A stretch of 13,652 nucleotides of DNA from WFTC01 sp047635955 (lineage in GTDB: Bacteria > Patescibacteriota > Gracilibacteria > UBA1369 > 2-02-FULL-48-14), in the NCBI GenBank assembly GCA_047635955.1, contig JBLIGW010000018.1, positions 1 through 13,652 on the forward strand. The letters are read 5' to 3'. Below are positions 1-7,700 of this stretch, piece by piece. Below the pieces are notes generated by a model. That model saw nothing but the letters and a program-made list of their open reading frames with translations. It was not told the DNA's origin and made no database searches. Position 1 is the stretch's first letter; every line of letters starts with the position of its first letter. A program made the position numbers and the translations under genes.

Positions 1-71
1 GGACTGCGAAGCAGGTGAATCTTGAGATTGACCTTATTGCACGCTATCTTGAGCGCCTAAACCAAAAATAA
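1..71 (+). CDS. ribE: Probable riboflavin synthase (alpha chain), C-terminal end only
   Basis: Only the last 22 residues and the TAA stop (69-71) are in the window; the gene begins before base 1 and two bases of a split codon precede the first full codon at 3. The readable tail contains VNLEIDLIARYLERL, which resembles the C-terminal VN-E-D---+Y--R motif of the second lumazine-binding repeat of riboflavin synthase. That enzyme converts two 6,7-dimethyl-8-ribityllumazine molecules to riboflavin plus the pyrimidine substrate of RibH. The stop overlaps the ribH start by one base (TAATG), so the two genes are probably translationally coupled, and the ribH neighbour supports the call. The identification rests on a short tail plus context and is moderate. 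Confidence 0.6.
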   Translation, partial: TAKQVNLEIDLIARYLERLNQK

Positions 72-460
72 TGAAATACTTAATTGTTGCTGCTGAGTTT
101 AACGCCATGATTACTGACTCCATGTTAGAAGAATGTTTACGTGGGTTTACAGAACAAAAAATTACACCTGATGTGATACGAGTCCCTGGTGCTGCTGAGA
201 TTCCACTTACTATCCAGAAGGCCCACTTGAAGGAATCTTATGACGCGGTAGTTGCAATCGGGTGCCTTGTTAAAGGGGAAACCGATCACTACAAAGCTAT
301 TTGTGAAATGGTAACTCAGGGGTTAACCCGGGTTATGCTTGATCATAACTTGCCAGTTGCCTTTGAAGTTCTAATGACAGACACTTATCAAAAAGCAGAA
401 GACCGTATTGAAAAAGGCTATCATGCCGCTTTCGTCGCCACCCGAATGGCAAAACTTTAA
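71..460 (+). CDS. ribH: 6,7-dimethyl-8-ribityllumazine synthase (lumazine synthase)
   Basis: This 129-residue protein condenses 5-amino-6-ribitylamino-uracil with 3,4-dihydroxy-2-butanone 4-phosphate, the penultimate step of riboflavin synthesis in the cytosol. Family motifs are visible in order: F10-N11 (pyrimidine stacking Phe), VPGAAEIP at 38-45, GCLVKGETDHY at 64-74 with the catalytic-type His73 and the phosphate-loop Gly-Glu-Thr, TDT at 103-105, and Arg112, aligned with the phosphate-binding Arg127 of B. subtilis RibH. The protein is shorter than the usual 150 or so residues. It starts directly at the first core strand, without the N-terminal extension. From remembered family sequence, the loop after Arg112 lacks about five residues (usual pattern R-AGTKAG-N-K-G, here R-I-E-K-G). 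The start is the ATG of a TAATG overlap with the upstream gene; no Shine-Dalgarno sequence precedes it. The function is secure; the assembly state is open. Confidence 0.92.
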   Translation: MKYLIVAAEFNAMITDSMLEECLRGFTEQKITPDVIRVPGAAEIPLTIQKAHLKESYDAVVAIGCLVKGETDHYKAICEMVTQGLTRVMLDHNLPVAFEVLMTDTYQKAEDRIEKGYHAAFVATRMAKL

Positions 461-470
461 CCCCAGCCTC

Positions 471-1652
471 ATGCAACTCAAAACGATTCAAGACCTAGAC
501 CTTAAAGGGAAACGCGTATTGATCAGAGCTGACCTGAACGTACCCTTGAAAAATGGCCAAGTTCAAGATGACACTAGAATTCAAGCTTTGATTCCCACTC
601 TTAAATTGTGCGTGGACAAAGGAGCAAAGGTGATCCTTATGACTCACCTAGGGCGTCCAAAAGGAGCTGTTGTGGATTCACTCAAGACAGACGTTCTTCT
701 TGAAGGTTTAGAAGAGTTGAGTGGTAAAAAAATTAGTAAAGTAGATGGGTGTGTTGAGGATTTTGTTTCAATAGCCGTTGATTCTCTTGAAGAGGGGGAA
801 GTTCTACTACTCGAGAACACACGATTCTACCCTGAGGAAAAATACAATGACTCTGAGTTTTCTAAAAAACTGGCTGGACTGGCTGATTTATATATAAATG
901 ATGCTTTTGGAGCTGCTCATCGTGCTCACGCAAGTACTCAAGGGGTGACAGAGTACCTACCTTCTTATGCAGGGCTTCTAATGGCCCGCGAAGTTGAAGT
1001 TCTATCTCAAGTGTTAGGCTCTCCCAAGGGTCCTGTTTGTTTACTCGTTGGGGGTGCAAAAATTGACACTAAGATTGGTGTGCTTCAGCATTTCCTTAAA
1101 GTAGCTGACTACTTTCTTATTGGTGGGGCTCTTGCGAACACCTTCCTGGCCGCTGAAGGTTTTGACGTTGGAAGTTCCCTATATCAAGAAGATAAAATTC
1201 AAGTAGCACGAGACTTTTTACTTTCTGCAGAGAGCAAAAGAGAATTTGTTTACCTCCCTGTTGATGTGATTGTTGCTGACGAAATCAGCAATGACGCTGA
1301 AGCACTTGATATTAAACCAGAAGGTGTTGAAGGTTCAATGAAGATACTCGACCTTGGCTCTCTCACCATTGAAACTTTTAAAAAATGTATTGCTGAAGCT
1401 GGAACCATTATATGGAATGGGCCAATGGGGCTTTATGAGTTTGCTCCCTTTGAAGCCGGAACAAGAGAAATAGTGAAAGCTATTGTCGAGTCCAATGCTG
1501 ACAGTATTGTTGGCGGAGGAGACAGTATTGATGCCATCAAAAAATATGGATACGGTCAAAAAGATTTTACTCATATCTCCACAGGAGGTGGCGCCATGCT
1601 TGAGTTTTTAGAAGGGAAGAAACTACCTGCTCTAGTGGCTCTAAAGGCCTAG
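471..1652 (+). CDS. pgk: Phosphoglycerate kinase
   Basis: This cytosolic glycolytic enzyme transfers phosphate between 1,3-bisphosphoglycerate and ADP, giving 3-phosphoglycerate and ATP. The 393-residue length fits the family. The signature KRVLIRADLNVP lies at 14-25. Substrate-site residues include Asp21, Asn23, Arg36, HLGR at 59-62, Arg118 in ENTRF and Arg151 in AHRAH. The nucleotide half shows GGAK at 194-197, Lys201, NGPMGLYEF at 316-324, GGGDS at 348-352 and STGGGA at 370-375. I chose the ATG at 471, ten bases after ribH, because the family N-terminus begins just before the first strand. An in-frame TTG at 408 would add 21 unrelated residues and overlap ribH by 53 bases. No Shine-Dalgarno sequence is seen, and expression is probably with the rib genes. 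The TAG stop lies inside the tail of the opposite-strand yqgF gene. Confidence 0.97.
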   Translation: MQLKTIQDLDLKGKRVLIRADLNVPLKNGQVQDDTRIQALIPTLKLCVDKGAKVILMTHLGRPKGAVVDSLKTDVLLEGLEELSGKKISKVDGCVEDFVSIAVDSLEEGEVLLLENTRFYPEEKYNDSEFSKKLAGLADLYINDAFGAAHRAHASTQGVTEYLPSYAGLLMAREVEVLSQVLGSPKGPVCLLVGGAKIDTKIGVLQHFLKVADYFLIGGALANTFLAAEGFDVGSSLYQEDKIQVARDFLLSAESKREFVYLPVDVIVADEISNDAEALDIKPEGVEGSMKILDLGSLTIETFKKCIAEAGTIIWNGPMGLYEFAPFEAGTREIVKAIVESNADSIVGGGDSIDAIKKYGYGQKDFTHISTGGGAMLEFLEGKKLPALVALKA

Positions 1653-2027
1653 TACTTTTTCCATCAACCGCTGGGCAACTAGGCTGTCTTTTCGCCCTCT
1701 AACGTCTATCCCAAGGGTAACACTGGTGTAGGCTTCGTCTTCAAAGTGGACAGGTTTGCTTGTGTTCAAAGATTCCATCACTTTTCTCACCCATTGGCTC
1801 TGATCGGTTTCTTTTCCATCTGAGCTTATAGGTAAGCCGACAATGACTCCTGTGATTTGCTCTTTTTCGATTAAATATTTCAGCCGTTGAACTAGTATGT
1901 CAAAATCTTTTGTCTCAATTTCATCGCGCGGGAAAACAACCCGTTGAGACGGGTCGGAAACTGCAACGCCTGTGAAGCGCTTCCCTAGATCCAAAGACAA
2001 GAGTTTCCCTTTATTTGGCGGTAACAT
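1641..2027 (-). CDS. ruvX: RuvX/YqgF-family RNase H-fold nuclease, divergent
   Basis: The 128-residue product matches the YqgF/RuvX family, linked in other bacteria to Holliday junction resolution and 16S/23S rRNA processing. An RNase H-like fold is indicated by LSLDLGKRFTGVAVSD at 10-25 (Asp13 as first acidic residue), GLPISSDGKETDQ at 64-76 and a final D114-S115 start of the last helix. Two departures stand out. The usual DERxxT motif reads D97-E98-A99-Y100-T101, losing the Arg. The stretch from that Thr to the last Asp is about nine residues shorter than I recall for E. coli YqgF. The ATG at 2027 overlaps the rplI stop by 17 bases, and the 3' end overlaps pgk by 12. It is the last gene of the long minus-strand unit. 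The family call is good; activity is less certain. Confidence 0.85.
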   Translation of the reverse strand: MLPPNKGKLLSLDLGKRFTGVAVSDPSQRVVFPRDEIETKDFDILVQRLKYLIEKEQITGVIVGLPISSDGKETDQSQWVRKVMESLNTSKPVHFEDEAYTSVTLGIDVRGRKDSLVAQRLMEKVLGL

Positions 2028-2457
2028 TTAGTGTGAAGTTAGAGAAAACGTCCTTGTGCAACTCAGCTTTCACTTCATACTCTCCAACTTCTTTGATGTG
2101 GTCTGGTACTCGTAATTGTTTTGCAGGTACTGAGACTTTAAGCTGTTCCTTTAGTGCTTCAGCTACTTCCTTCACGTTTACTGAGGCATAAAGCTTTCCA
2201 GAGTCTGAAACTTTTTCTGAGATAGTCACTGATTTCCCTTCAATTTTCTCCTTCACCGCTTCAGCGCTTTCCTTGATGTTTTCAAGTTTTTCTACAGATT
2301 TCTTTTTTTGAGACTGTATGTGTCGAACTGCTGAATCAGTTGCTTCTTGAGCAATTTTTTGTGGACGCAAGAAGTTGTGAAAATAACCAGAGTTTACCTC
2401 TTTAACCTCACCCTTTTGTCCCAAGCCTTTAACGTGTCTAAGTAGTACAACTTTCAT
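2011..2457 (-). CDS. rplI: Large ribosomal subunit protein bL9
   Basis: A 148-residue bL9 with the normal two-domain layout. The N-terminal rRNA-binding domain begins MKVVLLRHVKGLGQKGEV and contains the family signature GYFHNFLRP at 24-32. A charged connecting helix runs through about residues 40-75. The C-terminal domain includes KLYASVNVKEVAEAL at 88-102 and VGEYEVKAELH at 124-134. bL9 bridges the large subunit near the L1 stalk and helps keep the reading frame. The ATG at 2457 follows the upstream stop by four bases, with no Shine-Dalgarno sequence. The length matches the usual bacterial protein. Some CPR lineages are reported to lack bL9, so its presence may help place the organism. Confidence 0.96.
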   Translation of the reverse strand: MKVVLLRHVKGLGQKGEVKEVNSGYFHNFLRPQKIAQEATDSAVRHIQSQKKKSVEKLENIKESAEAVKEKIEGKSVTISEKVSDSGKLYASVNVKEVAEALKEQLKVSVPAKQLRVPDHIKEVGEYEVKAELHKDVFSNFTLNVTAK

Positions 2458-2461
2458 AATA

Positions 2462-4111
2462 TTAGTTTAATATCCAAGAATAAATGTTTGAGAACCGATC
2501 TAGAGGTCTTAATATGCTTTCGAATTTAAAGCCGGTAACTTTTGTATCTAGCAGGTAGTAATAACTAGGCGTGTAGAGGAATAATGCTGGAACGTCTTCT
2601 GCGATAATTGCCGCCAAGCTTGCAAGTGCTGCCTCTCTGTCCTCCTCTTCAAATGAGCTTCGGATGGTTTCTATATAGAGATCTGCTTTTGCATTCTGGT
2701 AGTTTGAAAGGTTTAAACCTTCTTCTGTTGCTTGACTGGAGTGCCAGTAAGAGAATACATCCAAATTATAGCCCAGACTTTGCCCGTAAAGAAGCATGTC
2801 GTAATTACGATTGCGAATTACCTCTGAAAGTTCAGAGATCCCGTAAGCCTCAACATTAACCATTACTCCAACTTCAGCCAGCTGAGCTTTTATTATCTCG
2901 GAGCTAATTAAGCTTGTCTCTTCTTGACGCTCGTTTGTTTCTGAAAAATCACGTCTCACTAGAGTTAGTTCGAAAACCTCTCCATCGGTACTAGTTCGAT
3001 ACTCAGCACCTTCATTGAGCGTCCATCCTGCTTCAAACAAAGCACCTTGAGCCTCCTCAATGTCATATTGATATATCCACTCTTCTTGATCTAGCTCAAG
3101 AAGAGGCGTGTCGATTGGAACACTGTGACGAGTAGCATCAAGTATCTCCGTTTTATCAATTGCTTTCGAGACCCCAAGTCGTTCATTTTTCTCATCTAAG
3201 TTTGGCCTGTCTGTGTTGAAAAACAAGGCTGTGTACTGTGGCAGTTCATACTGATAAGAAACTAAACTTTCTTCAAGAAGTTGATCTAACTGTTGAGATC
3301 TAAGTCTAGCTGCTCCATTCCACTCAGAGCGCCGATCCAGTAAGTCGTTATAGCTTGGGTAAGCTATAAATCTCAAACTCTCAATACTGGGAGTTTCTCC
3401 ATAGTAAAGTTCATTTAGACTTAAGGTTACTGTAGTTTCGCCTTTTGGCCCAAATTCATACGGAGAAAGAACTGCATAGGGGCCTGTCCCTAGTGGAGCT
3501 CGATTGAACTCATGAGTTTCCAGTTCAGCCACGGGAACTTCAGCCAAAATGTGCTGAGGTAATATTCCGACGGTTAGAGCTGTAAAGAAAAATGAATTTG
3601 GAGAGTTGATCGTAAAGCTGACTTCACGAGTGTTCACTAGTTCAATTTCAACTCCTTCAAAATTAGACTTCAAAACCGGATTACTAAAATCTGGAGACTG
3701 AATCACTTCAGCATATGTAAAATAAATGTCCTCAGCCGTTACCTCTTCACCGTCATGCCAAAGAATTTCGTTCTTCATTGTGAAGGTGTAGGTCAGCTTG
3801 TCTTCAGAGAGCACGTGAGTGGCGATGTCCTCTTCAAACTCAGCTGTTTGAGCGTTATAACGAACTAATCCTGAGAAAATCAGACTTGATATGTCTGCAT
3901 CCACGGCACTAAATTCCGTAAATACTGGATTTAGGTGAACAATCTCACCAACCATCCCTTCTGAGAAAACCTCACCTTTTGAGTCTTGGCTTATTGAAAT
4001 CCCACCAGAAAAGAGTTGAGCTCCGCTAAATACAAAAACCACAAGCGCGAAAAGTGAGACCCACTTTTCCTTACGGCCGAGTGACTTAAGTGTTTGCTTG
4101 AGTAGATTCAT
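2462..4111 (-). CDS. Membrane-anchored peptide/oligopeptide-binding protein (ABC solute-binding family 5)
   Basis: This 549-residue protein has the fold markers of OppA/DppA-type binding proteins. After the membrane segment comes a VGEIVHLNPVF stretch near 54-64, a typical family 5 entry into domain I. It is followed by WHDGEEVTAEDIYFTY (the W-DG-P-TA-DV family motif), a GTGPYAV turn, and a late region with the RNRNYDMLLYG hinge-type motif. Residues 17-36 form one hydrophobic N-terminal helix after a basic stretch. There is no lipobox, and I see no cysteine anywhere in the protein, so it is probably held by an uncleaved helix rather than a lipid. The substrate is presumably peptides, but specificity cannot be read. 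No permease or ATPase gene is nearby. Its ATG overlaps the secG stop (TAATG). It could also serve as a surface binding protein or chaperone. Confidence 0.85.
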   Translation of the reverse strand: MNLLKQTLKSLGRKEKWVSLFALVVFVFSGAQLFSGGISISQDSKGEVFSEGMVGEIVHLNPVFTEFSAVDADISSLIFSGLVRYNAQTAEFEEDIATHVLSEDKLTYTFTMKNEILWHDGEEVTAEDIYFTYAEVIQSPDFSNPVLKSNFEGVEIELVNTREVSFTINSPNSFFFTALTVGILPQHILAEVPVAELETHEFNRAPLGTGPYAVLSPYEFGPKGETTVTLSLNELYYGETPSIESLRFIAYPSYNDLLDRRSEWNGAARLRSQQLDQLLEESLVSYQYELPQYTALFFNTDRPNLDEKNERLGVSKAIDKTEILDATRHSVPIDTPLLELDQEEWIYQYDIEEAQGALFEAGWTLNEGAEYRTSTDGEVFELTLVRRDFSETNERQEETSLISSEIIKAQLAEVGVMVNVEAYGISELSEVIRNRNYDMLLYGQSLGYNLDVFSYWHSSQATEEGLNLSNYQNAKADLYIETIRSSFEEEDREAALASLAAIIAEDVPALFLYTPSYYYLLDTKVTGFKFESILRPLDRFSNIYSWILN

Positions 4112-4335
4112 TAGAGGAAGTTAAGCACGAGTGAAACTGAGAGAAAAAGGACAAACAAAACGATTGAAGACTTTGCTAGCACTAGCTCAGCTCCACGTTT
4201 AGTTGTTTGAAAACCTCCTCCACCTCCTGTCCCACCAATAGCTTCACCAAATCCATTTCCTTTTTCTTGTAGAAGAATGGAGATGCTCAGAGCGAGTCCG
4301 AGAACCACGTTGATAATGATAAGTGTTGTTTGCAT
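4111..4335 (-). CDS. secG: Protein translocase subunit SecG
   Basis: The 74-residue product has the SecG plan: a first membrane helix at about 4-22 and a cytosolic LLQEKGNGFGEAIGG loop with a Gly-rich run at 34-41. Then come the conserved F42 and KRGAE, and a second helix at about 52-73. SecG binds SecYE and assists SecA-driven export. The ATG at 4335 is preferred: it follows the upstream gene's TAA by two bases. An in-frame TTG at 4356 would add seven residues and run back into that gene. The stop overlaps the ATG of the binding-protein gene by one base, so an exported protein and part of the export machine are translated from one message. No Shine-Dalgarno sequence is seen. Confidence 0.93.
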   Translation of the reverse strand: MQTTLIIINVVLGLALSISILLQEKGNGFGEAIGGTGGGGGFQTTKRGAELVLAKSSIVLFVLFLSVSLVLNFL

Positions 4336-4337
4336 AA

Positions 4338-4703
4338 TTATTCTTTTAGAAACCAATGTATAAACCAGTTTGCGACACCAAAGATAATGGCCGCAAGCAT
4401 GTAGGTCAATAGGTCCTTGATCTGCATGCTCACCCCGACAATGTCCATCACCGCTACGATATATTGAGTTAGGTAGAGGATTCCCGCATTAATTACAATG
4501 AGGAATAGCCCTGCACTCACAAAAACTAAAGGGAAAGATAGGAACTTCAAGACTGGTTTAACCAGCATGTTGAGCAGTGTCAAAACCACTCCTGCAATCA
4601 CTGGCGCTACCCACCCACCTTCAAAGGTAAATCCTTCAAGGGCAATGCTTGCTGCAAAAAGTGCAAATGCATTGGTAACGACGGTGTAGATCAGTCTCAT
4701 CAT
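4338..4703 (-). CDS. Four-helix membrane protein of the PF04020 / YvlD-like ('phage holin family 4') group
   Basis: This 121-residue protein is almost entirely hydrophobic. About four membrane segments can be drawn, at 4-22, 31-49, 52-78 and 97-118. The stretch LTLLNMLVKPVLKFLSFPLV at 41-60, followed by GLFLIVINAGILYL at 65-78, is the hallmark of the YvlD-like family (N-----P-L+-L--P---LT-GLF--VIN). Despite the family label, chromosomal members are widespread membrane proteins of unknown function and not evidence of a prophage. The start is the ATG at 4703, one base after the ileS stop (TAATATG); the adjacent ATG at 4700 is equally possible. Its place between ileS and secG says only that it is co-transcribed with housekeeping genes. 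I do not assign a function. Confidence 0.85.
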   Translation of the reverse strand: MMRLIYTVVTNAFALFAASIALEGFTFEGGWVAPVIAGVVLTLLNMLVKPVLKFLSFPLVFVSAGLFLIVINAGILYLTQYIVAVMDIVGVSMQIKDLLTYMLAAIIFGVANWFIHWFLKE

Positions 4704-4704
4704 A

Positions 4705-7700
4705 TTATTGGCGTTGTATTGCTAGTTTAACCTTGAATCCGTCAATCTCGAAATCTTTTTCTAGATCCCAGTCTAAATCGCCTGACTGCTGCAGTTCGTC
4801 GGTCAAAGTTTCTGACTTAAGAACGTCTGCAAGTTCAGTAATTGCTAGCTCTAGCTCACCATCAGATTCGGCCAGAAGGTGAATATGGTCACTCACTTCA
4901 AACTTAGCCTCTTTACGCATGTCTTGAACCAATCGGATCACGTCACGAATGTAACCTTCTCGAATCAATTCAGGGGTCAGCGTGGCGTCCAGGCTGACCA
5001 CCAGTCCGTCTTGAGACTCAATGTCATAGCCCTCTTTTCCCTTATAGGCCAATTCAATTTCCTCAGGAAGTAGTGTGAATTTACCAACCTTAACCTCCCC
5101 TGAATCTAAGACTTCAAAGTCTCCTGACTTAGCGGCTTTAATAATGTTTTGAACTTCTTTTCCATATTTTGGCCCAAGCATCCGTGCCTTTGGCATGGCC
5201 GTAAATTCAGCAATATCGCCTGCATCTTTCAAGATCTCAAGTTTTTTCACATTGAGCTCTTCGAGTATCACTTCTTCTTGTTCTGACAAAATAGCAGGGT
5301 CAACGGACTGAGGCAGTCCAATGGTAACTGAAGCTAGTGGTTGGCGTACTTTTAGTTTTTTCTTCCCACGTACCGCGTGTCCAAGGTTTACAATTGTTCG
5401 TGTTAGCTGCATTTCTTCATTCAGCTCTGTATCGATCCAGTCTTTATTTGGTTCAGACCAATCTGCCAAGTGAACTGAATCTTCACCAGTCAGGTTCTGA
5501 TAAATCTCGTCAGAAACGAAAGGCATAAACGGTGCTATCAATTTAGAGATTTCAACGAGAACCGTGTGAAGCGTTTGATACGCCTCTTGTTTGTCTGAAT
5601 CACTTTCAGACTTCCAGAATCTTCGTCGGCTTCGTCGTATGTACCAATTTGAAAGATCATCAACCAGTTCAATCAAGGGGCGAGTTGCCTTTGTTAGATT
5701 GTAGTCTTCCATTTGCTCAGTAACCTCTTGTATCACGGCATGAGTTCGTGAAAGCATCCACTGGTCCAATTTGTTACTTGGTCGGTTTTCAAGCTTTGTT
5801 GCTTCAAACTCATCAATGTTTGCGTAAGTAACAAAGAAGCTATAAGTGTTCCACAGTGTTAGTGTGAATTTCTTAAGGAGTTCGTCAACATGCTGTTCTG
5901 AGAATCGCACGTCCTCACCGAGTGGCGTCGTTGAGTTATAAAGAAACATTCGAGTCGTATCCACTCCTTTTTCATTAAATAATTTCACAGGATCAGGGTA
6001 GTTTTGCTTACGTTTGGAGAGTTTTTCACCATCCGCCGCAAGTAGAATCCCATTCACAATTACATTTTTAAATGCTGGCTCATCAAATAGAATTGTTGAA
6101 AGCACGTGGAGCGTGTAGAACCACCCTCGCGTTTGATCCACCCCTTCTGCAATGAAGTCAGCAGGGAAATTGTTTTCAAATAATTCTTTATTTTCAAAAG
6201 GGTAATGAAGTTGAGCGTAAGGCATAGCACCTGACTCAAACCAACAATCTAAAACCTCAGAAATTCGGCTCATTGTTCCTTCACATTTCTGACAAGGCAT
6301 AGTGATAGCGTCAATGTAAGGTTTGTGAAGGTCAAGCTTCCCATCTCGTTCCGGCAGCTTGCCAGCTCGTGCTTTTAGCTCTTCTGTTGAGCCGATACAC
6401 TCTTGATCACCACACGATCCACAAATCCAAATTGGAATTGGTGAACCCCAGAATCGATTTCGTGAAACATTCCAATCTCGAACATTTTCAAGCCAACGTC
6501 CAAATCGCCCCTCCTTAATATGAGCGGGTTGCCAGTGGATTTTCTTATTATTTGCAATCAACTTGTCCTTAATGTCCGTCACTCGAATGAACCACGCTTT
6601 GGTTGCGTAATTGAGAAGTGCTGTGTCACAGCGCCAACAGTGTGGGTAACTGTGTCGGTAATTTTCACCTTTGAATAGTAGCCCTTTTTCTTCAAGGTAC
6701 TTGGCAATATTTTGATCCTGTCCTTTGATGAATTTTCCAGCAAAGTCAGTTACTTCTTCTTTGAAGGTCCCGTCCATCCCCACATGCTGAATGATTGGGA
6801 TCCCGTGATCCTGAGTCACTCGCATGTCGTCTTCCCCATAACCTCCTGCAATGTGAACGATTCCCGTTCCACTTTCCGTAGTAACAAAATCTTCTGCGTT
6901 TACCTTCCATGCTTTCTCAATACCTTCTTCGTCTAGGTTTTCATAATAAGGGAATAGAACTTCGTAAGCCTCGCCCACCAAGTCAGAACCTTTCATTTCT
7001 TCTACAATCTCAAGCCCGTCTAAGTCAAAGTTTTGAGCCAAAAGATCTTTCGCTACAATCAAAGTTTCCTCACCTTGCTTCACGGCTACGTAATCAATGT
7101 CGGCTCCCACTGCCAAAGAATTGTTTCCTGGCAGGGTCCATGGCGTTGTTGTCCAAGCCAGGAAATAACGATTGGAATCTTTTTTACTTCGGAATTTTGC
7201 CGTCACAGAAAAATCTGTCACATCCTTGTAACCTTGAGTCACCTCAAAATTAGAAAGTGGCGTTACACAACGAGGGCAAACGTGCATGGCCTTATGTCCC
7301 TCGTAAACCATTCCCTTGTCCCAGATCTGCTTAAACACCCACCAAATTGACTCCATGTAGTCGGCGTCTAGTGTGGCGTAACGGTTTTCCTTGTCCACCC
7401 ATCGCCCCATTCTATCAAGTAAGTCGTCCCAAAGTTCAGTGTATGTAAATACACTTTCTCTACAGGCTTCGTTGAACTTTTCTATTCCCATTTTTTCAAT
7501 ATCTTTTCTCCCAGACAGTTCTAGCTTTTTTTCGATTTCATATTCAACAGGAAGCCCATGACAATCCCATCCGTTGATTCGTGGCACTGAGTAACCACGC
7601 ATGGTGTAATAACGAGTCACGGCATCCTTAAGTGAACCCGCCAAAATGTGACCGTAGTGAGGCTTCCCATTTGCAAAAGGAGGTCCATCAAAAAAGATGA

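Noticed and set aside
408..470. Longer pgk start at an in-frame TTG
   Set aside because: It would add 21 residues with no family similarity and overlap ribH by 53 bases; the ATG at 471 gives the normal PGK N-terminus.
1634..1660. Possible intrinsic terminator at the pgk end (GGC/GCC arms followed by a short T-run)
   Set aside because: The stem is only three to four pairs with a bulge; too weak to call.
4336..4356. Longer secG start at TTG 4356
   Set aside because: It reads back into the upstream coding region, while ATG 4335 sits two bases after that gene's stop and starts directly before the first membrane helix.
4338..4703. Phage holin as a sign of a prophage
   Set aside because: The PF04020/YvlD family label is misleading; the neighbours are housekeeping genes and no phage gene is present.
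6909..7253. Open frame of 114 codons on the + strand inside ileS
   Set aside because: It lies fully antisense to a well-conserved gene, overlaps another antisense frame, and shows no recognisable domain.
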